Notes: a model not told the origin generated them from the letters alone. DNA of 64,000 nt from Streptomyces echinatus (GCF_014203595.1 NZ_JACHJK010000006.1:310001-374000), one strand, 5' to 3'. Positions 41,421-50,343 are shown, counted from the first letter of the stretch. Numbers and translations are program-made.

Positions 41421-41804
41421 TCAGACCTCTCGGGCCGTGGGGTCCTCGGCGCCGCGGGGCGCGGCCTCCGGGGCCGTCGCCGGGCCCCCGGCCTGTGCCA
41501 GGGCACGCTCCTCGCCTTGGCGCCGTCCGCGCCGCAGGCCGAAGTAGTAGGAGAGGACCCCGGCACCGATCGCCGCCTGGAGGGCGAAGAGCGCCGACTC
41601 GATCTCACCGGAGGGGGGTTCGTACAGCGGCGAGAACCACGGCTCGTAGTCCGGCTTGATCTCGGTGATCGCCGTCTGGGCCTCGGTGTCGGCGCCGGTG
41701 AAGGGTTCCTCCTTGTGGTCGCCGAGCCCGAGGACCAGGGGCAGTACGGCGAGCAGGACGACGGCGAGCAGCAGCAGGGAGTTGATCTTCGCGTTCCTGC
41801 TCAC
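41421..41804 (-). CDS. cbiN: Cobalt transporter accessory subunit (CbiN/PDGLE domain)
   Basis: 127-aa protein with one helix at each end of a short extracytoplasmic loop. The family loop region reads GLGDHKEEPFTGAD and the C-terminal helix IESALFALQAAIGAGVLSYYFG is followed by a charged tail. It overlaps cbiM by GTGA and lies 7 bp before cbiQ. CbiN is needed for metal loading of CbiM. Confidence 0.88.
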   Translation of the reverse strand: MSRNAKINSLLLLAVVLLAVLPLVLGLGDHKEEPFTGADTEAQTAITEIKPDYEPWFSPLYEPPSGEIESALFALQAAIGAGVLSYYFGLRRGRRQGEERALAQAGGPATAPEAAPRGAEDPTAREV

Positions 41805-42502
41805 CGGGCCACCGCCTCGGCGTTCGCGCCGGTCTCCCGGCCGGCCACCAGGACACCGAGCCGGGTCAGTTCGCCCTTGCTGGACTGCACGAGCAGCCGC
41901 ATCACCAGCACGGTGAGGAGCCCCTCGCTGACCGCGAGCGGGATCTGGGTGACCGCGAAGATGGAGCCGAACTTGCCGAGCGCGCCGAGGAATCCGCTGC
42001 CGGGGTCGGGGAAGGCGAGGGCCAGCTGCACGCTGGTGACGCAGTAGGTGGACAGGTCGGCGACGAACGCGGCCGCGAACACCGTGACCATCAGCGGCAG
42101 ATCGAAGCGCCGCAGCAGCCGGTAGACCCCGTATCCCGCCCACGGACCGACGACGGCCATCGAGAAGACGTTGGCCCCGAGTGTGGTGAGGCCGCCGTGG
42201 GCGAGCAACAGGGCCTGGAAGAGCAAGGTGATGGTGCCCAGCACCGCCATGATCGGCGGCCGGAAGAGAAGGGCGCCCAGGCCGGTGCCGGTGGGGTGCG
42301 AGCAACTCCCGGTGACGGAGGGCAGCTTCAGGGCCGACAGAACGAAGGTGAAGGCGCCGGACGCGCCGAGGAGCAGCGTGCTCTCGGGGTGTTCCCTGAC
42401 CTCACGGGTGAGCGACCGTACTCCGTGGACGACGAACGGGGCGGACGCGACGCCCCAGGCGACGGCATGCGCGGGAGGAAGAAATCCCTCGGCTATGTGC
42501 AT
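41801..42502 (-). CDS. cbiM: Cobalt-binding S-component
   Basis: 233-aa membrane S-component. The mature N-terminus MHIAEGFL keeps His2, which in CbiM inserts into the core and ligates the metal with the amino group. Conserved GSCSHPTGTGLGALLF near residue 66 and FAAAFVADLSTYCVTSVQLALAFP near 140-160 are family marks. It heads the cbiMNQO operon directly under a cobalamin riboswitch, so cobalt, not nickel, is the likely ion. Confidence 0.95.
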   Translation of the reverse strand: MHIAEGFLPPAHAVAWGVASAPFVVHGVRSLTREVREHPESTLLLGASGAFTFVLSALKLPSVTGSCSHPTGTGLGALLFRPPIMAVLGTITLLFQALLLAHGGLTTLGANVFSMAVVGPWAGYGVYRLLRRFDLPLMVTVFAAAFVADLSTYCVTSVQLALAFPDPGSGFLGALGKFGSIFAVTQIPLAVSEGLLTVLVMRLLVQSSKGELTRLGVLVAGRETGANAEAVAR

Positions 42503-42543
42503 GGTTCAGCAGACCCTCTCCAGCACCTCGTGGATGGTTGACG

Positions 42544-42699
42544 CGCCTTGGCCGGTCTCCTGGCTCACGGGTACCACCGAACTCCGCCTTCCCGGGTCCG
42601 AGGACCCAGTGGCTGCCCGCGAGGGCCGGAGCCGGACTTCCCGATCACAGTGGCGAGGGCCGCACCGGCATCACACCGGATTTCCCGTTCACCAAGGCG
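42544..42699 (-). promoter_or_regulatory. Cobalamin (AdoCbl) riboswitch upstream of cbiM
   Basis: On the minus strand the conserved blocks run in order: AAATCCGGTGTGATGCCGG, then CCTCGCCACTGTG, the loop ending with GCCACTG, then GGGAAGGCGG, and GAGCCAGGAGACCGGCC (B12 box). Helix P1 is perfect: CGCCTTGG (42699-42692) with CCAAGGCG (42551-42544). This is the standard Cobalamin motif and lies 40 bp before the cbiM start. When B12 is ample it should shut off cobalt uptake. Confidence 0.95.
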
Positions 42700-43162
42700 T
42701 GGTGACAGTAATGCCCGCACCAAGGGAGTGACAAGCGGAACACAGGGGCACACAGGGGGCGCTCGCCGCCGCCCCGGACGCCCGGTCCTTCGCCCGCCCC
42801 GAATCCGGGCGCTCTCGCGGTCCGGCGAGCGGATGACGAGTGCCACGCCTCACACTTTTCCGGCACGACATCCCGCGCGCACACGGCCGTTCACGATGTG
42901 CGCGGAGGCGAAGGAACGGAAGCGCGGCGGGGCACCGGGACGCCACCGACCGCGGTCACCGTAGCTGTACGTAACCATTCGCTGCTTTGCATAGCGCCCC
43001 GCCGAGAAGCCGGGCGTGCCCCGGCGAGGTGACCGGCCGCGCCCGCCCGGTCACACTCCGGTCGCCGGTGGGCATGGCGTCCGGAACGCGGTGACGATGA
43101 AGGTGAAAGACAGCAAACCGCCGACGTGGCGTGCTCCCGCGAGCAGGGGAGGAGTGCGGCGT
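42700..43162. other. Intergenic region between riboswitch and phosphatase gene
   Basis: About 460 bp that must hold the promoter of the riboswitch transcript (minus) and of the phosphatase gene (plus). I see no gene. Alternative starts at 43016 and 43097 would let the phosphatase frame enter this region, but they lack a good ribosome binding site. Confidence 0.5.
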
Positions 43163-45238
43163 ATGGGCAGGACGGATGCCCCGCGGCCCGGCACACCGGG
43201 CCGGCCCCTGCCCGGTGCCGGCTCCTCGCCCACCGGCCTGCTCGATCTGCTGAACGTCGCCGCGGTCGTGCTGGACGCGCACGGGCGCGTGGTGTTCTGG
43301 AGTCCACAGGCGGAGGAACTGTTCGGCTACGCCGCGCCCGAGGCGCTGGGCCGGTTCGCGGTGCGGCTGCTGGTGCACCAGGAGCACTGGGACGAGGTGA
43401 TCTCGCTGTTCGGCGAGGTCATGGAGTCCGGCGCCGACTGGGCCGGGGCGTTCCCGGTCCGGCACAAGGACGGCAGTACGCGGCTGGTGGAGTTCCGCAA
43501 CATGCGGCTGCTCGACGATCTCGGGGACACCTACGCCCTGGGCCTGGCCGTGGACCAGGCGATGGTGGCCCGGGTCGAGCGGGGCCTGGCCCTGTCGGCA
43601 CGGCTGGTGTCCCAGTCCCCGATCGGCCTGGCCATCCTGGATCCCGACCTGCGCTACGTGACGGTGAACCCGGCACTGGAGCGCATCCACGGCGTCCCCG
43701 CCGCCGCGCATGTGGGCCGGCATGTCCGCGAGGTCCTGACCTTCCTGGACGCCGAGGCCGTCGAGGGACGCCTGCGCCAGGTGCTGGAGACCGGGCAGCC
43801 GGTGTCCGACCGGTACGTGGTCGGCCGCACCGCCGCCGACCCGCACCGCGAGCACGCCTGGTCGGTGTCGTACCACCGGCTGGAGGACGCCGCCGGCCGG
43901 GTGATCGGTCTGGCCACGTCCGTCATCGACATCACCGAACGCCACGAGGCGAACCTGGCGACGACACGCGCCCGCAACCGCCTGGCCCTGGTAGCCCACG
44001 CGTCCGCGTCCATCGGCACGACCCTCGACGTGGAGCGGACGGCGCACGAGCTGGCCGGTGTCGTCGTACCGGACCTGGCCGACGTGGCCGCGGTCCACGT
44101 GCTCGACAGCGTTCTGCGGGGGCGGTCCCCCTCCGAGACCGGACCCGCTCGCTTCCGGGTCGCCGCCGTCGCGACGGCACCCGCCCGCGCGACGGCACAG
44201 GCGGCGGCCGACCCGCCCGGCGGACTCGCCTCGTACGACAGCGACCGTCTCCTCACGCGCTGCGTGCGCACCCGCAAGCCGGTCCTGGTGGCCGAGGCCA
44301 CCCGCGGGGACCTGTGGCACATCGCCCGCACCAGCGAGGCCGCCGCCCTCCTGGAGGCGACCGGTGTGCACTCCTATCTCGCGGTGCCGCTGCTGGCCCG
44401 CGGCGAGGTCCTCGGAGCGCTCAGCCTCGAACGCGCCGGCACGCCCGAGCCCTTCGACGAGGACGACACGCTCCTCGCCTGCGAACTGGCGAGCCGCGCC
44501 GCGACCTGCATCGACAACGCCCGCTGGTACCAGAGCGTCAGCGACACCGCCCTCGCCCTCCAGCGCCGCCTGCTCCCCGAACTGCCGCCCCGCCTGCCCG
44601 GACTGGAGATCGCCTGCCGCTATCTGCCGGCCGGAGCGGTCACCGGGATCGGCGGAGACTGGTTCGACGCGATGCGCCTGCCCGGTGACAGGACCGCTCT
44701 GGTCGTCGGCGATGTGATGGGCAGCGGCATCAACGCCGCCGCCAGCATGGGCCAACTGCGCAGCGCCACCCGCGCCTTCGCCCAGCTGGACCTCGACCCG
44801 GCTGAGGCGCTCCGCCATCTCGACCGGCTGACCGAGGACGTCGAACACACCATCGCCACCTGCGCCTACTGCCGGTACGACCCCGAGCGGGGCGAGTGCC
44901 GGGTCAGCGTGGCCGGTCATCTGCCCCCGGCCCTCGTCCGGTCCGGCCGGCCGGCCGAACTGCTCGACGTGCCCTCCGGTGTGCCGCTGGGCGTGGGCGG
45001 ATGGGCGTTCAGCACGACGGCCTTCCCCTTCCGCCCCGGCGACCTCCTCGCCCTGTACACCGACGGACTGGTCGAGACGCGTGAGGACCCCATCGACGCC
45101 CGCCTCGGCATCCTCCGCGACGCCCTGACCGCCATGGCCGGCGAGGACCTGGAAGAGGCCTGCGACCGGGTCCTGGAGACCCTCCGCCCCCCGGCCGGCG
45201 ACGACGTGGCCCTCCTCCTGGCCCGCGCCCGGCTCTGA
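43163..45238 (+). CDS. PAS-PAS-GAF-PP2C (SpoIIE-type) serine phosphatase
   Basis: 691-aa signalling phosphatase. PAS 1 is about residues 22-130 (LLDLLNVAAVVLDAHGRVVFWS region), PAS 2 about 150-265 (GLAILDPDLRYVTVNPALE region), a GAF domain about 290-435, and a PP2C/SpoIIE domain about 455-690 with GDWFDAM, VGDVMGSGINAAA, YTDGLVE and PAGDDVALL metal-binding motifs. Such proteins dephosphorylate anti-anti-sigma factors in response to ligand or redox signals. I prefer ATG 43163 because GGGGAGGAG lies eight bases ahead. No anti-sigma partner is adjacent. Confidence 0.93.
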   Translation: MGRTDAPRPGTPGRPLPGAGSSPTGLLDLLNVAAVVLDAHGRVVFWSPQAEELFGYAAPEALGRFAVRLLVHQEHWDEVISLFGEVMESGADWAGAFPVRHKDGSTRLVEFRNMRLLDDLGDTYALGLAVDQAMVARVERGLALSARLVSQSPIGLAILDPDLRYVTVNPALERIHGVPAAAHVGRHVREVLTFLDAEAVEGRLRQVLETGQPVSDRYVVGRTAADPHREHAWSVSYHRLEDAAGRVIGLATSVIDITERHEANLATTRARNRLALVAHASASIGTTLDVERTAHELAGVVVPDLADVAAVHVLDSVLRGRSPSETGPARFRVAAVATAPARATAQAAADPPGGLASYDSDRLLTRCVRTRKPVLVAEATRGDLWHIARTSEAAALLEATGVHSYLAVPLLARGEVLGALSLERAGTPEPFDEDDTLLACELASRAATCIDNARWYQSVSDTALALQRRLLPELPPRLPGLEIACRYLPAGAVTGIGGDWFDAMRLPGDRTALVVGDVMGSGINAAASMGQLRSATRAFAQLDLDPAEALRHLDRLTEDVEHTIATCAYCRYDPERGECRVSVAGHLPPALVRSGRPAELLDVPSGVPLGVGGWAFSTTAFPFRPGDLLALYTDGLVETREDPIDARLGILRDALTAMAGEDLEEACDRVLETLRPPAGDDVALLLARARL

Positions 45239-45542
45239 CCGGCTCGGCTCGCCGCCTCAGCGCGCCGCCAGGGGCGTGGAGAGCCGTCCGGCCATGACGG
45301 CGTCGGCCGAGGAGAAGGGTCTGCTGCCTCTCCCTCTCAGCAGCACCGGCAGGCCCCATGCCATCCCCTCGTGGATCAACGCGATCCGCATGTCGCGGTC
45401 GGCAAGGCGCTGCCGTGCCGAGTGTGCACCGAAGTCCGGAGCACACTCTGGACGATGGCCCGGCCGGGAAACGCTGTGAATCCCCCAGAATCGGGGATGG
45501 CGTGGGCGGACGGGGCGGGGAGGCGCCTCGTCCGGGCCCGGG
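45239..45542. other. Intergenic region between phosphatase and pirin genes
   Basis: About 300 bp. A 44-codon minus-strand frame (45257-45391, starting MRIALIHEG) reads protein-like but has three AGA codons and no known family, so it is not called. A CCCCCAGAATCGGGG hairpin lies near 45482. Confidence 0.45.
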
Positions 45543-46508
45543 TCAGCGCAGTCTGCCGCGGGGCTTCAGGGGTACCGCCGGCAGTTCCGGCGCGCGCAGC
45601 GGGGCCCCGTCGTACCCCTTCACCTCGCCGAAACGGCTCCCCTTCGCCCAGTCCTCGCGGGCCTGCTCGACCTCGGCCTGGGAGCGGGCCACGAAGTTCC
45701 ACCACATGATCAGCTCCTCCGCGAAGGGTTCGCCGCCCAGCAGCATGAACCCGGCGTCCGACTCCGCGCGCAGCGGGAGTTCGGTCCGCCCGCAGCCGAG
45801 GTAGAGCATCGAGCCGGGGAGCACCGGCACCCCGTCCACGTGCACCTCGCCGGACATGGCCAGCACGCCGTACTCGAAGTCGGGTTCGAGGGGCAGACGG
45901 GTCTCCGTGCCCCGGCGCAGGGCGAGGTCGGCGCCCACGATGGGGGTGTACGTCGTACCGGGCGAGACCGAGCCGTCCAGGCCGCCGAGGAGCACCGTGG
46001 CGGTCAGGCCGGGTGCCGTGACCGTGGGCAGGTCCGGGTGGTACTCGAACTTCGGGCCGGTGTCGCGGTGTTCGTCGGGCAGGGCGACCCACAGCTGCGC
46101 GCCGTGCAGGAAGCGGGCGTGCGGGCGGGGGCTCTCCTCGGAGTGGCTGATCCCGCGGCCCGAGGTCATCAGGCCCAGCTGCCGGGGCCCGATCGTCTGC
46201 CGGCTGCCCGTCGAGTCGCGGTGCAGCACCTCGCCCGCGTGCAGCCAGCTGACCGTCTGCAGCCCGATGTGCGGATGCGGCGGGACCTGCATGCCGGGCT
46301 CGTCGGCGATGTCGTCCGGGCCGTAGTGGTCGACGAAGGCCCACGCGCCGATCATGCGACGGCCGAGGTTCGGCAGCAGCCGGCGTACCTCGGTCGACTC
46401 GCCCAGCTGCACATGACGGGGGCTCAGCAGTTCGCGGACCGGCTCGGCGACGACGAAGCCGCGGCCACCGCAGACACTGGGCACGGGCGCGCGGTCAAGG
46501 TTGCTCAT
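45543..46508 (-). CDS. Pirin family protein
   Basis: 321-aa bicupin. The N-terminal cupin has the metal-binding signature HPHIGLQTVSWL, GEVLHRDS and the later HSE (GISHSEESP), as in pirins and quercetin-dioxygenase-like YhhW; the C-terminal cupin follows. Family roles range from transcription cofactor to quercetinase. ATG 46508 is chosen, giving MSNLDRAP. Monocistronic; a tandem repeat follows upstream on the other side. Confidence 0.92.
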   Translation of the reverse strand: MSNLDRAPVPSVCGGRGFVVAEPVRELLSPRHVQLGESTEVRRLLPNLGRRMIGAWAFVDHYGPDDIADEPGMQVPPHPHIGLQTVSWLHAGEVLHRDSTGSRQTIGPRQLGLMTSGRGISHSEESPRPHARFLHGAQLWVALPDEHRDTGPKFEYHPDLPTVTAPGLTATVLLGGLDGSVSPGTTYTPIVGADLALRRGTETRLPLEPDFEYGVLAMSGEVHVDGVPVLPGSMLYLGCGRTELPLRAESDAGFMLLGGEPFAEELIMWWNFVARSQAEVEQAREDWAKGSRFGEVKGYDGAPLRAPELPAVPLKPRGRLR

Positions 46509-46595
46509 GCCGCCCAACTTAGCGCCGCGGGAGCCGGCCGGGGTGTGCGCGAACCCCGATGTCACCCGGTCCGGCACCGGACACGCCACGCACCC

Positions 46596-46790
46596 CGCCC
46601 GCCCGGAGCGGGGCTCACGGGCCGGGGACGCTCGGGGTGGGCCGGGCGGAGCGCCTCCCGGGCCGGGTCTGCTCGGGTGGGCCGGGCGGAGCGGCTCACG
46701 GGCCGGGTGTGCTCGGGGTCGGCCGGGCGGAGCCCCCTACGGGCCGGGTGTGCTCGGGGTGGGCGTGCTCGGGGTGGGCCGGGCGGCGGA
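46596..46790. repeat. Tandem GGCCGGGCGGAG/CTCGGGGTG repeats
   Basis: Roughly four copies of a 44-48-bp unit built from ACGGGCCGGGTGTGCTCGGG and TGGGCCGGGCGGAG blocks. The last copy lies inside the 3' end of the TM-protein gene, where it codes for the TPSTPTPSTPGP tail; a CTA in one copy gives its stop codon, while copies further on lie outside the gene. Confidence 0.75.
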
Positions 46791-47093
46791 CGGGCTCACC
46801 GCGCTCGGGACCGGGGACGGTGTGCCGATCGGCGGGTGCGGGGAGCGGGCCGGGCCGGCCGGGCGGGGCTCCCCGCCGCGCAGCGCGAAGAACACCAGCG
46901 CCGCCACGGCGGCCAGGGCCAGCACGCCCACCACGGCACGGCGCACCGGTACGCTCCGGATCCGCGCCGGTCGGGACGGCGGGCGCAGGGGCCGCAGGTC
47001 GGCCGGGCCGACGGAGTGCGCACGTGCGGCCAGCGCGGCCCGCAGCCGCTCCTCGACCGGCGTCGCCGTGGTCCCCGTACCGGGCTCGTTCAT
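46737..47093 (-). CDS. Single-pass membrane protein partner of the ECF sigma factor
   Basis: 118-aa protein: cytoplasmic N-terminus (about 1-50) with VEERLRAALAARA, one transmembrane helix (about 52-70), and a Pro/Ser/Thr-rich outer tail ending PSTPTPSTPGP. It overlaps the sigma gene by 4 bp (ATGA) and follows it, the normal position of an anti-sigma factor, though no zinc-binding ZAS motif is seen. I infer a regulator of the sigma factor. The tail is made by the tandem repeat at its 3' end. Confidence 0.7.
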   Translation of the reverse strand: MNEPGTGTTATPVEERLRAALAARAHSVGPADLRPLRPPSRPARIRSVPVRRAVVGVLALAAVAALVFFALRGGEPRPAGPARSPHPPIGTPSPVPSAVSPSAARPTPSTPTPSTPGP

Positions 47094-47776
47094 CGCAGTC
47101 CCTCCAGACGCCGGCCCAGAGCGTCCAGGGCCCTGCTGGCCGTGGACTTGACGGCACCGCGCGACAGCCCGAGCGTCGCCGCGATCTCGGCCTCGGTCAG
47201 ATGCGACCAGTAGCGCAGCACCAGCACCTCCCGCTGCCGCCGGGTCAGCGTGCGCAGCGCGGCGAGCACCTCCCGGTGGTCCTCGTGCAGCAGCACGTCC
47301 TCCTCCGGTGCGGGCGCGTGTCCTTCGGGCTCGGGGGTGTGCGCCCGTACGGTCCTGCGGCGCCGCAGGACCGAGCGGGCCGCGTTGACGACACTGGTCC
47401 GCAGGTACGCCTCCGGATCGTCCAGCGCCGCGAGGCGGTGGCCGTGCCGCCGGAACAGCGCGGTGAAGGCGTCCTGTACGACGTCCTCGGCCGTGGGCAG
47501 GTCGTCCACCAGAAGCACCGCCAGGCGCACCAGCGACAGCCGGCGGTGGTGGTACAGCTCCTCGATGTCCGGCTCGCCTCCGGCCCCGGCGGCCGGCCGG
47601 GTGCCGGCGCGGGGCTCGGCGCCGGGCGCGGCGGGTGTCGTACCCGTACCCGTGCCCGTGCGGGCGAGGACGGGCAACCGCAGCGCGTGCGTGAACCGCC
47701 GCCAGGAGGCGGGGCGCTTCGGGGTGCCGGTTCGGTCCCGGGGCAGGGCCGCCGCCGGTGGTGTCGCTGTCGTCAT
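47090..47776 (-). CDS. ECF RNA polymerase sigma factor (SigE-family-like)
   Basis: 228-aa ECF sigma factor. Region 2 (about residues 73-135) has LVRLAVLLVDDLPTAEDVVQDAFTALFRR in two parts and AYLRTSVVNAARSVLRRRR; region 4 (about 165-220) has VLVLRYWSHLTEAEIAATLGLSRGAVKSTASRALDAL. This is the SigE/SACE-type group common in Streptomyces. A 65-residue Pro/Ala/Thr-rich N-terminal extension precedes it, so the real start may be later. It overlaps the TM-protein gene. Confidence 0.92.
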   Translation of the reverse strand: MTTATPPAAALPRDRTGTPKRPASWRRFTHALRLPVLARTGTGTGTTPAAPGAEPRAGTRPAAGAGGEPDIEELYHHRRLSLVRLAVLLVDDLPTAEDVVQDAFTALFRRHGHRLAALDDPEAYLRTSVVNAARSVLRRRRTVRAHTPEPEGHAPAPEEDVLLHEDHREVLAALRTLTRRQREVLVLRYWSHLTEAEIAATLGLSRGAVKSTASRALDALGRRLEGLR

Positions 47777-47839
47777 GGATCTCCCGGTGCCGGGTGCGGG
47801 GGAGCCGCCGCGCGACGGCTCCCCCGCACCGGCCCTGCC

Positions 47840-48280
47840 TCAGTGCTGCTGCGGAACCGGCGCCGGCGTGGCGTGACGGTGGTGCGGTACGGGCGCCGGG
47901 CGGGCCGGCTCCGGCGCGGCGGTGGACGGCACGGGGCTCGGGATGGCCTGTCCGGGAGTGGCCGGGACGGGGGAGGGGGTGGCGGTGCGGGGCGTGGCCG
48001 GGACGGGGGAGGGGGTGGCGGTGCGGGGCGTGGACGGTACCGGGGAGGGGGTGGCCGTGCGGGGCGTGGACGGTACCGGGGAGGGGGTGGCGGAGCTGGG
48101 CGTGGACGGCACCGGGGAGGGGGTGGCGGTGCGGGCCGGGGCCGCGGAGTGGCCGCCGTCCTGCGCCGCCTGGGCGGTCATGGTGCCGGCGACGGCCAGG
48201 GCCGCGCCTACGGCGGAGACCCCCAGCGCGGCGCGCAGCCGGTGGATGCGGTTGGGGCGCGGGGCACGGTGTGCGGACAT
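47840..48280 (-). CDS. Secreted Ser/Thr/Pro-rich repeat protein
   Basis: 146-aa protein. Signal peptide with a basic start and hydrophobic core ends near AQA-AQ at residue 39. Residues 50-120 are about six copies of a 12-residue unit, TATPSPVPSTPR, encoded by 36-bp tandem repeats (about 47950-48145); a HHRH stretch lies near the end. Such sequences are typical of O-mannosylated surface proteins in actinomycetes. It lies 60 bp upstream of the sigma gene on the same strand and may be a target or partner of it; its motif TPSPVPS also appears in the TM protein. Confidence 0.82.
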   Translation of the reverse strand: MSAHRAPRPNRIHRLRAALGVSAVGAALAVAGTMTAQAAQDGGHSAAPARTATPSPVPSTPSSATPSPVPSTPRTATPSPVPSTPRTATPSPVPATPRTATPSPVPATPGQAIPSPVPSTAAPEPARPAPVPHHRHATPAPVPQQH

Positions 48281-48558
48281 GTGTTCCTTCGGTCGCTCGG
48301 GTCGGACATCTGGTCGAAGTGGAGGCCTCCACCCCGACAGACGTCCGACCCCGTCCGAGGTTGCAGGTGACGGCGGAGAGATTTCCCGCCCGGCCTGCCG
48401 CCCCGCCTTCACCGCCCCGGCGAGCGATCGCCCCGGGACCGATCCGGGTGGGGAACCGCCCTGCTGCCGGCGAGTGACGCCCCGGGTCCAGGGTGAGCAC
48501 CAGCCCCTGCCCCGGCCGAGCGACCGTCCCCGCCCCGCCTCCGCCGCCCCGGTGCGTG

Positions 48559-49254
48559 TCAGCCCAGCCGCTTCAGCAGTTCCCCGGCGACCGGGGCCGA
48601 GGAGGCAGGGTTCTGGCCGGTGATCAGGGTGCGGTCCACCACCACGTGCGGCGCCCACGGCTCACCGGCGCGCACGTCCACGCCCGCCTCCGTCAGCCGG
48701 TCCTGCAGCAGCCACCTGGCCCGGCCGGCCAGGCCGCCCTGGGTCTCCTCCTCGTTGGTGAAGGCCGCGGCGCGATACCCGGCGAAGGCGTTGGTGCCGT
48801 CGGGGCGGACGGCGGCGAGCAGGGCGGCGGGACCGTGGCAGACCACGGCCAGCGGTTTGCCCGAGTCCAGGGCCGCGACCAGCACCCCGCCCGACTCGAC
48901 GTCCACGGCCAGGTCCTCCATGGGGCCGTGCCCGCCGGGGTAGAACACGGCGGCGTAGTCGTCCAGGTCCACCTCCGCGAGCTTGACCGGCGTCCGCAGC
49001 TCGGTCATCTCCTCCAGCGCGCCGGCGATCTCGTCGGCCCTCTCCCGGCCCCCGTTGACCTCGGCGGCCAGGCTCGCCCGGTCGACCGGCGGCAGCACGC
49101 CGCCCGGCGTGGCGACGACGACCTCGTGCCCGGCGGCCCTGAGGGCGCGCCAGGGGACCACGGCCTCCTCCGCCCAGAAGCCGGTCGGGTGGGTGCTGCC
49201 GTCGGCGAGGGTCCAGTGATCGGCGCCGGTCATCACGAACAGGATCTTCGACAT
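48559..49254 (-). CDS. DJ-1/PfpI-type (Hsp31-like) glyoxalase III/chaperone family protein
   Basis: 231-aa class I glutamine-amidotransferase-like protein. Nucleophile Cys sits in AVVCHGPAALL near residue 137, with the acid in the GGHGPMEDL segment near 107, and a later His contact. The ADHWTLADGSTHPTGFWAEE start is typical of the YajL/Hsp31-like group that removes methylglyoxal damage. The ATG at 49254 is chosen after GGGGTTCTC-type context. It is divergent from a LysR gene with a dyad between, so it is probably its target. Confidence 0.9.
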   Translation of the reverse strand: MSKILFVMTGADHWTLADGSTHPTGFWAEEAVVPWRALRAAGHEVVVATPGGVLPPVDRASLAAEVNGGRERADEIAGALEEMTELRTPVKLAEVDLDDYAAVFYPGGHGPMEDLAVDVESGGVLVAALDSGKPLAVVCHGPAALLAAVRPDGTNAFAGYRAAAFTNEEETQGGLAGRARWLLQDRLTEAGVDVRAGEPWAPHVVVDRTLITGQNPASSAPVAGELLKRLG

Positions 49255-49308
49255 GGGGTTCTCTCTTCGGGGAGCGTGCGTCTGCGAGACCGAACGTAGG
49301 CGACCCGG

Positions 49309-49360
49309 CCCATAGGGAACCAATGAAGCATCGTATGGCTGGTATTGGATCTCCTATGGG
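49309..49360. promoter_or_regulatory. Long inverted repeat between the DJ-1 and LysR genes
   Basis: Left arm CCCATAGGGAACCAAT (49309-49324) pairs with the reverse complement of right arm ATTGGATCTCCTATGGG (49344-49360) with one bulge, spaced 19 bp. The placement between divergent genes suits a LysR binding region. Confidence 0.7.
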
Positions 49361-49395
49361 GCGGGCGGGAATACCGGGAGGTGATACTCGGACCC

Positions 49396-50343
49396 GTGGA
49401 GACCGCTTCCCTCGACCTGAACCTGCTGCGCACCTTCCTCGCGGTGTACCGCTCCGGCTCCTTCACCGGCGCCGCCCGGCTGCTCGGGCTGTCGCAGCCG
49501 ACGGTGACGACGCAGATGCGCGCGCTGGAACGGCAGACCGGCCGGGAGCTGTTCGAGCGGCTGCCGCGCGGGGTCATGCCGACCCCGGTGGCCGACGAGC
49601 TGGCGACCCGGGTCGCCGCACCCCTGGACGAACTGGCCGCCGTCGCCGGTCCCACCCCGCCGGCCGGTGCCCGGGCCGAGCCCGTCCACCTCGCCGGCCC
49701 GGCGGAACTGCTGTGCACGACCGTCCTGCCGGCGCTGGCGCCGCTGGTCGCGGCGGGCGTACGGCTGCGGGTGTCGACCGGGCTGACCGATCCGCTGCTG
49801 GACGAACTGCGCGCCGGGCGCCACGACCTGGTGATCGCCACCACCCGCCCGCGTGGTCGCACCCTGCACGCCGTTCCGCTCACCGACGAGGAGTTCGTCC
49901 TGGTCGCCGCCCCGGTCTGGGCCGAGCGGCTGAGGGGCCGTCAGCGTGCCCGTCAGTCCGCCGAGGGCGCCCGGCCCGGCGCGCGGGAACCCTTCGACCC
50001 CGCCGTCCTGCACGACGTCCCGCTCGTCACCTACGCCGAGGATCTGCCGATCGCCCGCCGCTACTGGCGGCACGTCTTCGGCCGGCGGCTGTCCCGTACC
50101 GCCGCCGTGACCGTGCCCGACCTGCGCGGTGTCCGCGCGGCCGTGGCCGCGGGCGCCGGGTTCAGTGTGCTGCCCCGTTACCTGTGCCAGGAGCTGCTGG
50201 CGTCCGGTGACCTCGTCGCGCTGCTGGAACCGGAGGACCCGCCGATCAACACCGGCTTCCTCGTCCAGCGCCCCGGCGCCCCCGACAACCCGGACGTGGC
50301 CCGCGTCCGCGCCCTGCTGCTCCGGGCGGCACGCGGCTGGTAG
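49396..50343 (+). CDS. LysR-family transcriptional regulator
   Basis: 315-aa LTTR. The N-terminal winged helix-turn-helix has LNLLRTFLAVYRSGSFTGAARLLGLSQPTVTTQ with the normal LysR spacing, and a periplasmic-binding-like effector domain follows. I take GTG 49396, giving VETASLDLN; longer TTG/GTG frames reach into the dyad. It is divergent from the DJ-1-type gene, which it probably regulates. The effector is unknown. Confidence 0.9.
   Translation: METASLDLNLLRTFLAVYRSGSFTGAARLLGLSQPTVTTQMRALERQTGRELFERLPRGVMPTPVADELATRVAAPLDELAAVAGPTPPAGARAEPVHLAGPAELLCTTVLPALAPLVAAGVRLRVSTGLTDPLLDELRAGRHDLVIATTRPRGRTLHAVPLTDEEFVLVAAPVWAERLRGRQRARQSAEGARPGAREPFDPAVLHDVPLVTYAEDLPIARRYWRHVFGRRLSRTAAVTVPDLRGVRAAVAAGAGFSVLPRYLCQELLASGDLVALLEPEDPPINTGFLVQRPGAPDNPDVARVRALLLRAARGW

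Noticed and set aside
45257..45391. Small minus-strand frame of 44 codons starting MRIALIHEG
   Set aside because: It reads protein-like but has three AGA codons, no known family and no clear ribosome site, so it may be a gene remnant or chance.
47950..48145. CRISPR-like 36-bp repeats
   Set aside because: They code in frame for a 12-residue protein repeat with a signal peptide upstream, so they are coding repeats.
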